Shown: piece after piece, positions 23,550-36,106 of the stretch
Position numbering within the stretch: the stretch's first letter is position 1
Layout of the letters: each line of letters begins with the position of its first letter
Assembly: GCA_904066235.2 (NCBI GenBank)
Contig: CAJFCV020000002.1
Span: forward strand, 5,022,001-5,086,000
Length of the DNA: 64,000 nt
Direction: 5' to 3'
Source of the DNA: Bursaphelenchus xylophilus
Lineage: Eukaryota; Nematoda; Chromadorea; Rhabditida; Aphelenchoididae
Notes under the pieces: model-generated
Seen by the model: only the letters and a program-made list of their open reading frames with translations
The model's database searches: none
Told to the model about the DNA's origin: nothing
Translations under genes and position numbers: made by a program

Positions 23550-25272
23550 ATGTCCGTGGCGGTTGTTCTTGGTGCCCAATGGGGCGATGAAGGCAAGGGG
23601 AAGATCATCGACTTCCTAATTGACAACGAAAAGGTATGTTACAGTATGCAGTGTAATGTGTTCTGTGTTTAGATTGATGTCACAGCCCGATGCCAAGGTG
23701 GAAACAACGCCGGACATACGGTAATTGCCAATGGAAAGTCGTACGATTTTCACATCCTCCCCTCTGGCGTTATCAGCGAACGCTGTGTGAATGTTATCGG
23801 GAATGGAGTTGTGGTCAATTTGGATGCCTTCTTCGAGGAGTTGGATAAGAACAACATCCCCGCCCTCCCCGGATGGGAAAAACGGATATTCATCTCGAAT
23901 CGGGCTCATATTGTCTTCAGTGTTCATCAACAAGTGGATGGACGACAGGAAGACAGTTTGGATACTAAAAAGTAAGTTGTTCTTTCAATGTGGGAACTAT
24001 TTGTCATCTATAATATTTCATCGCAAATTCAGAAGATTTATTTAGGTATGAATAATATAAATTTGTTTTAGTAAGATTGGAACTACCAACAAAGGGATTG
24101 GACCTACATACTCAAGTAAATGCTTCCGAAATGGCATCAGGATGGCCGATTTGATGGGCGATTTTGAGGAGTTCACTAAAAGGTAAACCTTTTTGATTTT
24201 GAACTTATACAGATTTTAGGTATCGAGCTTTGGTTGCCCATTACAAAAAACAATTTCAAATTGACATCGATGAAACCACAGAACTGGAGAAGTTCAGAGT
24301 ATGTTTTTATCGAGTTGATATTTGCCCTGTTTTGGTATTTCACTTTATTTATATGCCAAATTTTAGAATCATGCCATCAAACTGCGTGAACTTGGTATTG
24401 TTGTGGACACCGCCTTGCTTCTCCATAAGCTCAGAGCAGAAGGGAAGACTGTTCTGGTCGAGGGAGCGAACGGCGCTCTTCTGGATATTGATTTTGGAAC
24501 TTATCCATATGTCACTTCTTCCAATGCGACCGTGGGCGGTGCCTGTACTGGTCTCGGTCTCCCTCCGACTTCAATCAAACGGGTTCTCGGAGTAGTAAAG
24601 GCTTATCAAACTCGGGTTGGAACGGGGCCTTTCCCCACAGAGCAGCTCAATGAGATCGGGGAACGACTTCAGTCCATTGGCCATGAAGTTGGAGTCACCA
24701 CGGGAAGGAAAAGGCGGTGCGGATGGCTGGATCTCTTTTTGTTGAAGAGCTCACAAATCGTTAATGGATTTACGGAGTATGTTTTGATATTTTTGGATAC
24801 TTTTTCTATTAATTTATATTATACTTCGTTTTTTAGGTACGCACTCACAAAGCTTGATATATTGGATGATTTTGAGGAGATCAAGGTCGGAGTTGGTTAC
24901 AAATTGAATGGCGAGATTTTGAGTTCACCTCCAGGTATGTTCTCATATTATAATTGAAATTTTATACCTAAATTAAAGTAAAAAGTCGTACAAGCTCTTT
25001 TGTTTTGACCTTTTTATCCCTGATAATGCCATTATGCGAGACGTTACGTCATTTTATATGATATAATTTTAGCCCGCGCTGCCGACTGGGATGTGGTTGA
25101 AGTGGAATATAAGAGTTTCCCCGGCTGGAAGACCCCCACTGTTGGTGCCAAGAAATTCGAAGATCTGCCCCCAAGGTGTCAGGAGTACATCAGATTCATC
25201 GAGGACTTTGTCTCTGTCCCCATACGATTCATCGGCGTCGGCCAATCTCGGGAAGCTCTCCTGATCCGTTAA
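23550..25272 (+). CDS. adss-1: adenylosuccinate synthetase
   Basis: Purine biosynthesis and salvage enzyme that makes adenylosuccinate from IMP and aspartate using GTP; cytosolic. Exons 23550-23633, 23673-23971, 24072-24182, 24220-24298, 24367-24776, 24837-24934, 25073-25272; 426 residues, without the N-terminal extension of vertebrate enzymes. Signatures: [12 protein letters not shown] (catalytic Asp13), GGNNAGHT (His43), [54 protein letters not shown] and the C-terminal [12 protein letters not shown]. The start is fixed by the acceptor directly upstream. Confidence 0.97.
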
Positions 25273-25329
25273 AAGTGAACTGCCAATTGAATCAGGTACC
25301 TCGTAGAGTTTCTTTTGTCGCATAATCTG

Positions 25330-25335
25330 AATAAA
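25330..25335 (+). terminator. poly(A) signal AATAAA of adss-1
   Basis: AATAAA 57 bases after the stop codon at 25270-25272. Confidence 0.7.
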
Positions 25336-25520
25336 GAGCTCAATTATGACGTTTAATTTTGAATTATAATCTCAAAATTAGAGTGACGTTTATTTCACAA
25401 TAATCGTTATGGCACTGTGATTTGCGTTATATTTACTTATTGCTTTTGCATAACATACTACTATGACCATGGCAGTGTGAAGCCAAAATTTCAGCGGGGA
25501 CCCAATATTTTTTTTTTGGA

Positions 25521-28500
25521 TTACAGGTAGTTACGGTCGAGGTTGACGGTGTTGAAGAGCAATTGCTCCGAGATATGATCAAAAACCGCCAGATCGAAGA
25601 ACCGCATGATCTGATAGGTCTCCAACAAGGTGGTCGAGGCCGAGAAAATACCCGAAATTGTTAAAATTACATTTCCAAAACGCTCTGAAAAATGGAATCA
25701 TCGTCTGAGATCATCAAAATGGGTGCCTGACTGAATATGAACTGACTGAATATGAAGGACTGAATATGAAAAGGACTGAATATGAACTGACTGAAAATGA
25801 ACTGACTGAATATGAACTGTGGTGCTGACTGAATATGAAATTTGGCAAATTTGGACTATTTCAAGGACTATATAGTACCAAGTGCGATAAATGTGTTTTT
25901 GGGCTGTACTAAACACCAAACCAACACCATTACCGCCTTACGCCCAAATTTTCGCCTCGTACTAAATGGTACCAATTGGTACTATATAGTACCAAGTGTT
26001 AAAAATGTGTTTTTGGGCTCCACTAGGCACCAAAACAACACCATTAACGTGTAAAGGTGTTATAAGTCGAAAAAATTTCAAAAAGAGTCCTTAATCGGGA
26101 CCTAGGTAGGGGCTTCGGTAGTTGAGCCCCCCACGAAAGGTAGTTCAAACCCCCACTGTTTTTACCCGTTTCACACCCCACATAATGAACAAATTAGAAT
26201 AATACAAAAAATGTAAGTGGGGGTTTGATCTAAAACGTAGGGGGCTTGACCTAAAACGTAGGGGGCTTTTTCTAAAACGAAGGGGGCTTGATCTACAACG
26301 TAAGCGGCTTGATCTAAAACGTTGGGGGCTTGTGCTGGACCATACAACTTGGATTAATTCTTTGAAATAAATTTTGGGGTTCAGAATGGACGAGGGGGGT
26401 TGTACTGGGTTATGGGGGGCTAAACTGGACTGGGGGGCTGTACTACCTTAGCCCCCCTAGGTAGTAACAGTAACAGAAACCCGGTTTTCATATTCAGTCA
26501 GTTCATATTCGGTCCTTCATATTCAGTCAGCACCCCAGTTCATATTCAGTCAGTTCATATTCGGTCCTTCATATTCAGTCAGCACCCCAGTTCATATTCA
26601 GTCAGTTCATATTCAGTCCTTCATATTCGGTCCTTCATATTCAGTCAGTTCATATTCAGTCTCCCTTCGCATCAAAATAGCCTTACCTTCATAGTTTTTG
26701 TAATTAATATACTTATAGTACTCAAACATGGCTTTAATGACTTTATCTCGGATCTGATGCAAACTCTGACGACTTGTCTCGCTAATTGGCAGTTGGTTTG
26801 CCTCTGAAATTACACGATACAGCACAAAGTCATCGCAATTTACCTGACTGAGACTGATTTCCACAACTAAAAAGCATGATCACTTTTAAGGTGATCAATT
26901 CCTGAGGCATTAACTTCAATTTCTCGAAGGGATTGGCCACTTCATCGATGCATCTGTTGGTCATTCGAGTATATAACTTTTCCTGACGCCATACTCGGGC
27001 TTCTGGAAGATTTTTCTGTAAGGAATATTGCATTAGGACGTTTAGCCTTTACCTTAAGCTCGTCGGGCATTTCGTTGATAGTTTTGGGCATATAACTCCC
27101 ATTTGAGATCAACCAAATGTCGCGGAGGCCAGAGCAGGCCGTATAATACCCGTGTTCGATCAGGAGATGATGCACAGAGAAGCTGGAACGCGACATTTAA
27201 GATCGAAAATCGACGGGTACCAAAAATCCGGGTTCGATTTTTAATTTTAAAATTTGATAGTACCGGGTAAAATAATGTGTTTTTATAAGAATTGAGACCC
27301 TTTACGAGCGAATCCCAGAGAGAAACCGCTAAAAACACTTTTTTCTCTCACCGTCTCTAATCATTTTCCATAGTCTCTCGAAATAATTTTTATATCTCGG
27401 CTCTTTCTGATGAGGCTGAACTAAAATTTTTAGGCATTGATTATTTTTGTATTCTATAAAGGGTATCCATGCAAAATTTGTTACAAATCAGGGATTTTTC
27501 TTTTTGTCACCTTTGTTACAGGCAGTGTAATATAGCTTTTGTCCCAAAATCAAAGCCCTCACCGTTTCAACAGAATCATTCGATCATCCAATGGCAAGTT
27601 CTGGAACTCTGTCAAGGTGTTGGTCCATTCCAGCATGCTGATTGTCTCGATTTGAGTGACAATGGCCACATCCGCCTTGGCCATCAGCGATAAATATTTC
27701 CCATTCACTTTCTCGCAGGTCTTGTATTCCCTTCGATTTACTGTCGCGGATAATTTTTGTGCCTCTTCCTTGACTCTGATCACTTCGAATTTCTTTTTCC
27801 GGATTTTTTCGTCAGTCCGAGTTAGATCAACTATGAATTTGACCAGTTCTTGATTACAATTAGGTTTTATTTTGGGTTTCTTTTCGACGATTCGAACTCC
27901 AATGATATCTCTTTTGGGCTGAAGCGATTTGATGGACATTCCCATTTCCAGGCATTTCTTGTACCGACAAGCTCGACATAACTTTGGAGCAGATGGAGAA
28001 TTGCAGCGATTGTGATTCTCACATTTGGTGGATTGGCGTTGTAAAACAGCTCTGAAAAGGGTTGAAACTAAATTTAGTATAAATTTTATTACAAATTAGT
28101 CTACCATTTTGGCAAATCTAGACGCAAATTAAATACAAACCTAACAAATTTTTAGTAAATTAGTTGATGTGTTGTGCTATACATTCAAAAGGTAATTTTT
28201 GAAACTGTGGCCGTCAGATTGTACTCAAATTTGGTTTGTATACTTTCACTATGCTACTAATCAAACTCTTAAAATCTCACGAATTACAGGAACCGTCGAG
28301 AAACTCAACAGACATTTTTGTCGAGAGAGTATGGAAGACGAAGAGGGATGGCCAGAGATAGACTGATTGACCATTTCTTTCCGGATTTCGTTTGAAAAAG
28401 ACTTATTTTTTAGGAATACTGTACTCTGCACTTCGGGCATACTGCAGTAAGCCCGAATACTGTGTTTCCGCTTAGAATTTTCGAAAAATTTTGAACATGC

Positions 28501-29203
28501 TTTTTTGGAGTACACTACTCTCGCCATAAAGTCCCGACATTTTTGCATAGTGCATTTTTCTCAAATCTTCGCGGCCACCAGGCGATTTCCCGGTTTTACC
28601 CAAGCGACATGCACTTTTACGCGACCGCATTCCAATTCTCGCACGCGACGCCAGCGATAAAATTGTCGGGACTGTACGACGCGGGTTATCGTTATGATCC
28701 TTTTAATAATCCTCGATTTTCAATCTCAAATTTTCTGACTTCACCTTGTTACTCTATATTTTCATATTGAAAGTCCAATTGAACGAATCTATAGATATTT
28801 TCGGACCATAATCACAAAATACAAGGTCAATTTCCGAAAACGAAACGTCAGCACCACAGAACATTCATTCATATTGACGCTGTTTAGACTAAATTAATAT
28901 TACTTTTAAAGGTTCTACTTACTATTTATTGTTATTTTTGACCTTTCAAACACACGTTTTCACCTAAAATCACGTGGGTTTACCTACTTTTTGGCCGGTT
29001 TTAATAAACAAATTAATAATCAGCAAATATAAACCTTATTTTTTGGTTCAAAAATCTTACCGTCGGAAGAAAGTTTTGCATCGGAGACAGGACAGGCACT
29101 GGTAATGGAAGCCGGCGGCCAGATGGCCACAGATTTTGCAGAGATCCGTCGATCCCGAGCCACTTTGCTTGGGTTCCATCGGAAAGAAGGGCTCGCGAGA
29201 CAT
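25521..29203 (-). CDS. nuclear hormone receptor 1 (supplementary nematode type)
   Basis: Ligand-regulated transcription factor of the expanded nematode NHR group; ligand unknown. Exons 29203-29061, 28051-27563, 27182-27053, 27015-26844, 26803-26687, 25684-25521; 404 residues. The two-finger DNA-binding domain has C22/C25/C39/C42 and C58/C64/C73/C76, with a P-box region SCLRCKTFFRR and the exit [11 protein letters not shown]. The ligand-binding domain includes HHLLIEHGYYT, DIWLISNG and a C-terminal [10 protein letters not shown] helix. Two introns are very short (40 nt, 26804-26843; 37 nt, 27016-27052). The last intron (25685-26686) holds repeat element B, and the first (28052-29060) is about 1 kb with no visible gene. 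It is a paralogue of the receptor at 40986-43549. Confidence 0.92.
25727..26661. repeat. composite fold-back element B (last intron of receptor 1)
   Basis: The left array (25727-25841) has about eight copies of CTGAATATGAA in units such as TGACTGAATATGAA. The right array (26486-26661) has about a dozen reverse-complement units, TTCATATTCAGTCA, partly organised as a ~52-bp higher-order unit. Between them are a directly repeated module containing CTATATAGTACCAAGTG (near 25867 and 25980) and about six copies of GGGGGCTTGATCTAAAACG (26216-26330), with related CCCCC-rich reverse copies near 26100-26160. No open frame. It shares the GTACTATATAGTACCA module with element A. Confidence 0.8.
27339..27380 (+). 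repeat. copy 2 of the dispersed ~40-bp CTCTGACCG repeat
   Basis: TTTTCTCTCACCGTCTCTAA, then ATCATTTTCC, then ATAGTCTCTCG, inside an intron of receptor 1. Confidence 0.55.
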
Positions 29204-29596
29204 CGAGTGAATGTTCTTTCCTCTCTCCCCGATCACGAAATATCAATTTATTAAAACCGAAAGAGATAGGAAGAAGATACGAGGGTTCAAAACTTTCATT
29301 TGGGACAGATTGGCTGTTAGCCTAAAATGTTCAGCCAATCTTGGAACATAGTTTGACTATTTAGCCAATCAGTTTGAAGTCATAACGAAAAAAATTCTCC
29401 TTTGACTAGCCAAGGTGTTAAAACCCGTGGAGTTTCAAAAATTTAATTATCACTGGTCCAAATAAATAACCCATCAAATTTCTTCCACCAATTAGACTTA
29501 TTACGTTTGATACCGAGATATTGGTTGGGATATTCTCGATAAATTCCCAAAATGTGTGTATATATTTACGTCTATTTACTTAACAATCAGTTAATT
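29204..29596 (-). promoter_or_regulatory. region between the ERCC8-like gene and receptor 1
   Basis: 393 bases on the 5' side of receptor 1 and the 3' side of the ERCC8-like gene, both minus strand. No gene is visible. It includes two near-identical phrases around TTAGCCAATC (29318-29375). Confidence 0.4.
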
Positions 29597-31329
29597 TCAA
29601 TCGTCATCACTGAGATCATCCTCATAAAGTCGGGCGATATGTTGTGCTCTGGTGTCGGAGAGGGTCTCATCCATGGCCGGGATCCATAATAAAGTGTGTC
29701 CATCAGCTCCTGACGTCACAATCCTCTGTCTTTGCTTCTGGTAAGCGATCGACATGATATTGTGATAGTGTCCTTGGTGCAGTTTCACGTCATCATAATT
29801 GGCAAGACTCTTCGGTTTTTTGCATGTCCTAGGGAGAACTCTGCGTCTTTTGACCACATCATCGTCCTCTTCATCATTTTCTTCTTTAATTTCCTTAATT
29901 TCTTCCTTCTCTTCTTCTTTTCTAAAGTTTTTATATTTCCTTGTAATTTTTGGTCTTCTCTCTTGTTTCGGTGTGACATTGCATACAAGTAAGTCTTCTC
30001 CCATTCCCACATGAGCATAAAGATTCTCTCCCTCTTCGGAGATCTCCATTAGTTGCCTTCGATCTTCGGATCTTGTCCATGTCAACTAAAATAAGATCAA
30101 AAATAAGGTCTTAAACAATGAAAAAAATCTACTAATCTATACAACAGACACTCACATCAAGTCGATGTTTGAACGAGAGATCTCTCGCATCCCAAATATG
30201 AACATCTTTGCCGGTGCTCAAGGTGACGACATATTTTTTGGAATCTGATATTCGGATTGCTCGGATTTCAGACATGTGCGCTCGTCTCTTTTTGCTATTC
30301 AATATACTCTTTGGGGCGATCAAATCTTCCATCACAATTCCAGGATTACTGCAATGGATAACATAAATTCCCAAAATAAATTTATAACAAAGAAATTGAA
30401 ATCAATTCTGCTTACCGTATATCCCAGACCACACAATGGCCGTTGACCGATCCTCCAAACACGTACGGACTTTTCAAACAATCTCCGAACTGAACTGACT
30501 GCACCGTAACTCCAGGCCATCTGAGTTGATGGATATGATGCCGTAATCGAGGATCGACCAGTCGAATCGCATGACTTCCCAAGGCAACGGCGATGATACC
30601 CCCGGAACTGGAGGCCATTCCCCAGTGGGCGTCTCTGATTGGTTCGGGCAAATGGGATTCATCGATGACTTGGAGGGTCTCCGAATTGTATAACCTTACT
30701 TTGGAATCCCTTCCGGCACTACAGAAGACGCCCGAATCGATGGGATAGAACTGGACCTTCATCACGGCGCCCTTGTGCCATCTAAAATCAGGCGACATCT
30801 TATACGAAGGCAAGAATTTAAATAAATCAAAACTGTTATCAAATTATAATAAACAAAAATTGTCATCATCCTGCGAAACTCTAAAACCATCAATTTCTGC
30901 AACTTACTGTCCTTTATTGGCACTATAACAAGTATGTTCCCAGGGGTGAGCGGGGTCTGGCAATTCGGGAGAATCCAAATCAAAGATCCGAATGTCTCCC
31001 GCCCTCCCTCCACAAACTAAGCTGTAAATGTGATAAAGTGAGAGGTTGAGAGCGTCAAGTAATATTATTCATCACACCTACAATCGATATTCGCTCTGGT
31101 CGAAGGCCATCGCAGATGAAGTTGACGGTCGATCGTCTGGATATCGAATAATCTCGGTTTCACTCAACTTCAGACATCCGATTCGATAATCAATGAGTCT
31201 TCGGCTTTGCGAGAGACCTCGGAATCCGCTAAAAGTTCAAGAAGAACATATTAAGACCTACAGTTCCCTCTGTTGCCAATATTGAACTACATTGAAGTTC
31301 TTATTCCGTCCAAACCCGACCCTTTCCAT
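29597..31329 (-). CDS. csa-1: WD40 protein of the ERCC8/CSA type
   Basis: Homologue of the substrate receptor of the DDB1-CUL4 ligase used in transcription-coupled nucleotide excision repair; nuclear. Exons 31329-31262, 31228-31082, 31021-30908, 30781-30416, 30348-30156, 30085-29597; 458 residues. WD40-like blades can be followed: LVCGGRAGDIRIFDLD, VQFYPIDSGVFCSAGRD, SVQFGDCLKSPYVFGGSVNG with VVWDIR, YVVTLSTGKDVHIWDARD, and a final GHYHNIMSIAYQ blade ending TLLWIP. An acidic and basic low-complexity insert (about residues 320-370) precedes the last blade. The ERCC8 assignment rests on blade order and the IFDLD/QFYPIDSG/GHY phrases; it is fairly divergent. Confidence 0.75.
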
Positions 31330-31470
31330 CGATGGGACTCTATTATAAGATAAAATAAAAACGAAGGAAAAGTATGGAACGATGATACGGGAAGGATCGA
31401 AAAAAGGTCCAAATTTACTAGTAACACGTTCATTAACAAACAAAAACTCAACAAAACATTGCCTTATATA

Positions 31471-32680
31471 TCAGTTTTGAACATCCTGTTTACGCCTTCT
31501 CATTTCTTTCAGATTTTTGAACCCTTCATCTTCATTAAGAATCTTCCGAATCCTCTGCAGCTTCCGACCCTTTACAAAAGCACACCAAACATTGATAAAA
31601 TCAAGTAGATCAATTTTGTGTGACATTCGGTACATTATAATATCCAGACAATTCAACTCGATAAAAATTTGTAAGTAGTAGTCGAGCAGACCTCGGATAA
31701 CTCTCTCTCCCAGCTTCTCACGTAGGTTCTCTATGGTGACAGGACCCGAAGTTTTCGATAACTAAATAAAAAATACAAATAATATTATACTAAACAAACC
31801 CAAAACTCGCAGTTCTTAAAAATATTGAATTCCATATGTTCCAGATGATAGACCAGCTTACAGATCTCGTGATGAGTGTTACAGTGGATCAAGTGACATT
31901 GCCTCTCTGTGTAAGGATTTTTGTTTTTAGAAATCTCAAACGAAGTGGGATGGATAACATCATTTCCAATGATAATGAGACGTCTGGGGGGTAAAGGGCA
32001 CGTCTAAAAGTTAGAGCGTTAGATACACACCCATTCCACATATGGAAAAGCCTAAAATCTCAAGACTAATAGATGAAAAACCTTACCATTACGTCACATT
32101 TTCTTTCAATATTGACATCCTCATCTGGAAAAACATAAGTCATCTTATGTGGCTCCTCCGCATTCATTGTAGCACTTCGTTTCAGCTTCATCCTCGTCTC
32201 CATGTCAATAAAAAATGAAGACTGGAGTTCATTCACGATGATCTTTATAAATCCCAACATGTTTTTATGTCCATCACTCCACTGATTAAGAACTAAACAC
32301 AAAATCAAAATAAAAAATGCACTTACGTTCTCCTTTCCATGATGTTGTGGACCGTGATGCAAGATGCAAGACTGAACACAATAACATTTCTTTTATTTCA
32401 TTCCCAGTGTATTCCAATATAAACTAAATATTGAAGTTGACCACCGAAAATCGTGCCCTACATTGTTGTGTAGTTTTGTAACTGCCTCCTTACAATTGCT
32501 ACACACTATAGAGCTGGTAGAATAAAAGTTGAAAGGGTCGCACAAATTCTCTTGACACTTGGCCCATTTCAATCCGATCTTTTTAATTTCTTCTACTTCG
32601 ATCCCTACATCAACATGTTGAAGCTGTTGTTTGATGACACTATTTGGGTTTGATGAGCTTGGGAGAGCCTCCCCATCCAT
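31471..32680 (-). CDS. unknown protein, 310 residues
   Basis: I do not recognise a family. Exons 32680-32494, 32371-32327 (45 nt), 32292-32087, 32003-31800, 31761-31471; all phases agree. The N-terminal third has a CX4C pair (AKCQENLCDPF) and a further VCSN cysteine. The middle contains RRLIIIGNDVIHPTSFEI, then a stretch with several Cys and His (RQCHLIHCNTHHEIC). The C-terminus is helical and basic (KGRKLQRIRKILNEDEGF). One intron is only 34 nt (32293-32326). The layout resembles lineage-specific nematode proteins linked to F-box or BTB families, but I see no such domain. It lies 141 bases upstream of the ERCC8-like gene on the same strand. Confidence 0.7.
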
Positions 32681-32906
32681 CACGGATCAAATTACGCAAA
32701 TTTTATAAAAATTTTCTCAAAATAATTTTTTAATTTTTCTGGCTTCGAAGCGAAAACATTTTCAAAAAAGTGTGGCGTTTCGTCGCAGAAAAAAGAGACA
32801 AGTGAAATTGACAAAAAACGAAGGTAAAATTCCGTCGATTCGCGCAACTTCCCTTATCACTTCCCATCACGCTCATTTTTGCAGGATGTATTGAGCGAAT
32901 TTTACT
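32681..32906. promoter_or_regulatory. short bidirectional promoter region
   Basis: Only 226 bases separate the ATGs of the unknown gene (-) and membralin (+), so both promoters and 5' leaders must share this interval. No coding signal is visible in it. Confidence 0.6.
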
Positions 32907-35178
<2,272 letters not shown>

Positions 35179-35383
35179 TCTTTTATTTATTCCAAGCTTC
35201 TCAAAACACCTCGGTGTGATGTGTATAGATGTTATTGTACTTATTGCATACGGGCCTCATATTTGTAACATAAAAAGTAAAAAATGATAAATCTTTTTCG
35301 GAAAATTTTGGACGGTTTTTGGCTTATTTTTCCTTATGTTGAACATTATTTTAGGTATTAAAAGATGAACTTTTTAGTTGTAG

Positions 35384-36101
35384 ATGGCATTGCCCACGCC
35401 GCATTACGACCTCCACCTCCCTGATGATGTTTATCCTCCTTCTGAGGATACATTCCTGTTTTTGGATGCGTTGGAGCAAGATCGAGAGGTATGAATCTAC
35501 TATAATATATTGTATATACTTGGTCTTTAGTTCATAACAAATACAGTTCGACCCTCTTTGGTAGTTGAGATCGGTTGTGGATCCGGGCTGGTATCTGCAT
35601 TCTTTCTCCAACTACCTGGTCTTGATCCGACCCCTCAGGCCATTTGCATTGACATAAATCCAAATGCCCTGAGGGCAACTAAAGATACGTTGATCAAAAA
35701 TAAAGTTAATGGAGAATTAATAAGGACGAATCTTTTGAATGGCCTTAATCTTGATGGGAAAGTGGATGTATTACTGTTTAATCCGCCCTATGTGCCAACG
35801 GAAGAAGCAGCTTTCGATAATTTAGTACGTTTTATGTAATATTGATGTAATTCTTGCTGATCTTTAGTCCAGAACATATGCCGGTGGGCACGATGGCCGT
35901 GATGAGCTCGATAAACTGCTACCTCAGATCCCGAACCTCCTCTCCAAGCCCTATGGCACCTTTTACCTCATCGCCTTACATCAAAACAACATTCCTTTTC
36001 TTTGTGATTCCCTCACGCAATATGGAATTCACGGGTCGATTCTGAAGGAACGACGATGTGGGATCGAACATTTATACGTTATAAAGTACATTAGGACATA
36101 A
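35384..36101 (+). CDS. N6AMT1: HEMK2/N6AMT1-type methyltransferase (MTQ2 homologue)
   Basis: Class I S-adenosylmethionine methyltransferase whose family methylates the Gln of the GGQ motif in release factor eRF1 together with TRMT112. Exons 35384-35488, 35531-35824, 35868-36101; 210 residues, near the human 214. The substrate loop VYPPSEDTFLFLDAL is at about 17-31, the SAM-binding VVEIGCGSGLVSAF at 46-59, and the glutamine-methylating NPPY at 119-122. A TTGTAG acceptor lies immediately before the ATG. The stop codon is 5 bases from the stop of the convergent CEP104 gene. Confidence 0.94.
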
Positions 36102-36106
36102 AGAGA

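Noticed and set aside
25727..26661. The regularly repeated units look superficially like a CRISPR array
   Set aside because: Eukaryotic intron, no unique uniform spacers, repeats degenerate and present in both orientations.
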